From Chalciporus piperatus (lineage: Eukaryota > Basidiomycota > Agaricomycetes > Boletales > Boletaceae), in NCBI GenBank assembly GCA_038093975.1, contig JBBPTG010000168.1, forward strand, positions 1 to 53,940: a DNA stretch of 53,940 nt, written 5' to 3'. Shown in pieces: positions 52,311-53,940 of the stretch. The notes beneath the pieces were generated by a model. It had not been told where the DNA came from. It did no database searches and was given only the letters and a program-made list of their open reading frames with translations. Numbering within the stretch: the first letter of the stretch is position 1; each line of letters starts with the position of its first letter. The translations under genes were made by a program, and so were the position numbers.

Positions 52311-53940
52311 ATGTCAGCTGCTCGGCCAACTACTCAGCGCCGTCCTGCTGCCCCTCCTACTCCAATACTGCAACCAAAACCTCAAATTAGCCTTGAAGGA
52401 TGGGAAGCGAGAGCGCCTTTGAGCGACCTGGCTCTCAAGAGTGTCGCGGCTATCAAGGCGGCTAGCGAGAAGGCACCTCTTCCATTGAAAGTGAGTGTTC
52501 GTCCGCTCATGACAGCATGTCTCAACTTCAAATAGGCCACCGTCGACGACGATGCGTCACACCCGCCCACTCCAAGTCTGCGCGCGACGACCAAACTAGG
52601 ATCAGGCTCACGACCATCCACTCCCGTTATTGCACTCACGCGTTCTCTCCCCTCTCATGCTCTGGATCCCAAGGTGCCTATACAGACGCCCCAACAGTTC
52701 TATGACTGGTTCGCACAGGTCGATCGTTCGGTCGCACATAGCCAGGAGGCCCACTTCAGAGCACATGTGGCTATGGTCGCTGAACATCTCGAAACTGCGG
52801 ATATGTTGTTGGAAAGACTTGATGAGGTGGAGAGGGAGGTGGATAGCATGCTTGAGGCTTGGAAGGGCGTCGAGGAGAGTGGGAGGAGCTTGAAGGATGC
52901 TTGTGAGCGGTTGCTCGAGGAAAGGGTCAGTGGTGACTGCGCGGTATCCGTGTATTGTTCGCTGATGCGCCCTCTTACTCGTTCAAGGACAAGTTACTGG
53001 ACCTCACAGATGAGATCGGCACGAGATTGGAGTATTTCCAGGAACTTGAACACGCGACTCGGATGCTCAATCATCCTGGAGAATCGCTTGTCCTCCAAAC
53101 CGATTTCTTGTATATGGTCGAGCGTGTCGATATTTGTATCGAATACCTCAAGGATCATGTGCGCCCTTAATAACTGACCGTTATATTAACCTATCATCAC
53201 TCAGACGGCTCTATCTAGCGACATTTTAAAGAAGCTGAAATCTATCTGCTTCGCTTCCAGCAGTGCATGACGCGCGCCATGACCCTCATCAAGATGTTCT
53301 TCGTCGGCTCTCTTAGAGCTCTCACTGCAGACGTATCGAAGCGTTTGTCCGAGAAGGTAGAGCCAACGTGTGTTTCATTTTAGACGACACCCTGGCTAAT
53401 CTCGAGCACAGGATGTATCTGCTACGGCACAGACGCACCTTCTGTATACCAGGTTTCGCAGTGTCACACCTCAGTTGGCACCTCTCCTCAGCGAGCTCGA
53501 ACGGCGCGCAGCCGCACATCCCGAAGAGCTCTCCGCCCTCTTGTCCGAATGCCACACAGCCTACTTTAGTGCACGCAAGAGCCTCTTGGTCGGGCGTTTG
53601 ATGGAAGAAATACGAGGACTTGACCCGACGCATACCGAGTTAGTTGAACTGGTGAGGCTCCCATTTCCAGAGCAAAGACGTCTCTGTGAACCGCTCTCCA
53701 TTACAAACTACAGACGAATGCTGGATGCAGTTATTTGAAACAGCTTTGCACCGAAGAATTCGATCTCTTCCGCGAGTTTTTCGATTCTGGCGAGGATCAA
53801 CTATAGTGAGTGAGAATCGCCCCATGTACCCCACCAATCTCGTATTCAAGGACGACCGCGTTCGCAGCCCATACCTAGAAACATTGTGCGACTATCTGTA
53901 CGACGATCTTCGCCCTCGGATTCTTCACGAAACTCGCCTT
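52311..53940 (+). CDS. COG3: Conserved oligomeric Golgi complex subunit 3 (Sec34), 5' part
   Basis: Exons 52311-52490, 52536-52925, 52988-53158, 53219-53356, 53412-53651, 53714-53805 and 53868 to beyond the window, all in frame (introns 45-65 nt). The N-terminus is disordered. The Sec34 domain begins at PQQFYDWFAQVDRS and continues with a coiled coil (ADMLLERLDEVEREVDSM), FQELEHATRML, YLKDHRHFKEAEIYLLRFQQC, LIKMFFVGSLRAL, CHTAYFSARKSLL and ETLCDYLYDDLRPRIL, in the order known for COG3. COG is a tethering complex for retrograde vesicles within the Golgi. The gene is intact as far as seen; the C-terminal half lies outside. Confidence 0.95.

Noticed and set aside
1..53940. tRNA, rRNA, CRISPR, riboswitch or prokaryotic operator
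   Set aside because: None seen on either strand; the sequence is eukaryotic throughout.

Overview
The window looks like a repeat-rich stretch of a basidiomycete (Agaricomycetes) nuclear genome. The evidence is dense genes with many 47-60 nt GT-AG introns, and families typical of mushroom-forming fungi: Plavaka transposase, DUF6532, DUF6589, FunK1-like, a TET/JBP dioxygenase and a chromodomain Ty3 element. No rRNA, tRNA, CRISPR array or prokaryotic feature was seen. Gene models were spliced by eye and checked for reading frame; nothing was searched against a database.

Layout. (1) 1-4575, minus strand: three closely spaced genes led by a Helitron Pif1-type helicase whose Rep half is missing. 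(2) 4576-5815: a 33-bp satellite abutting the cut end of the helicase. (3) 6212-14453: a Ty3/gypsy chromovirus (minus strand) with both LTRs, a self-priming site, an ATG-free 5' ORF, gag, pol by -1 frameshift and an extra membrane-protein ORF. A hAT-like MITE with a perfect 8-bp target duplication breaks pol, and the retroelement itself splits an older gene (14454-14646 and 5829-6211). (4) 14755-16465: a secreted-protein gene with a divergent 3' end, and a small gene cut by the next element. (5) 16466-22539: an intact, young Ty1/copia element primed by a half initiator tRNA. (6) 22580-23810: two tandem repeat arrays. (7) 24065-27395: an intact pogo/Fot1-like transposon whose transposase has a C-terminal SAP-like domain. 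(8) 27582-33333: a VapD-like gene, a phosphatidylserine-decarboxylase-family pseudogene, an unknown four-exon gene and decayed DNA. (9) 33334-43799: a DUF6532 gene and a TET/JBP gene on the minus strand, diverging from a FunK1-like gene and an intact Plavaka transposase on the plus strand. (10) 44620-50246: a complete TIR element holding a RecQ-type helicase and a DUF6589 gene, convergent and both intact. (11) 50633 to the end: ordinary host genes for membrane traffic, a Sec2-type Rab exchange factor and COG3, which runs off the end.

The most interesting systems are the RecQ + DUF6589 transposon, in which DUF6589 is a candidate DDE transposase; the linkage of a TET/JBP 5-methylcytosine oxidase with a Plavaka transposase; and the Ty3 element whose predicted 1.03-kb leader contains no ATG in any frame while holding a long open frame.
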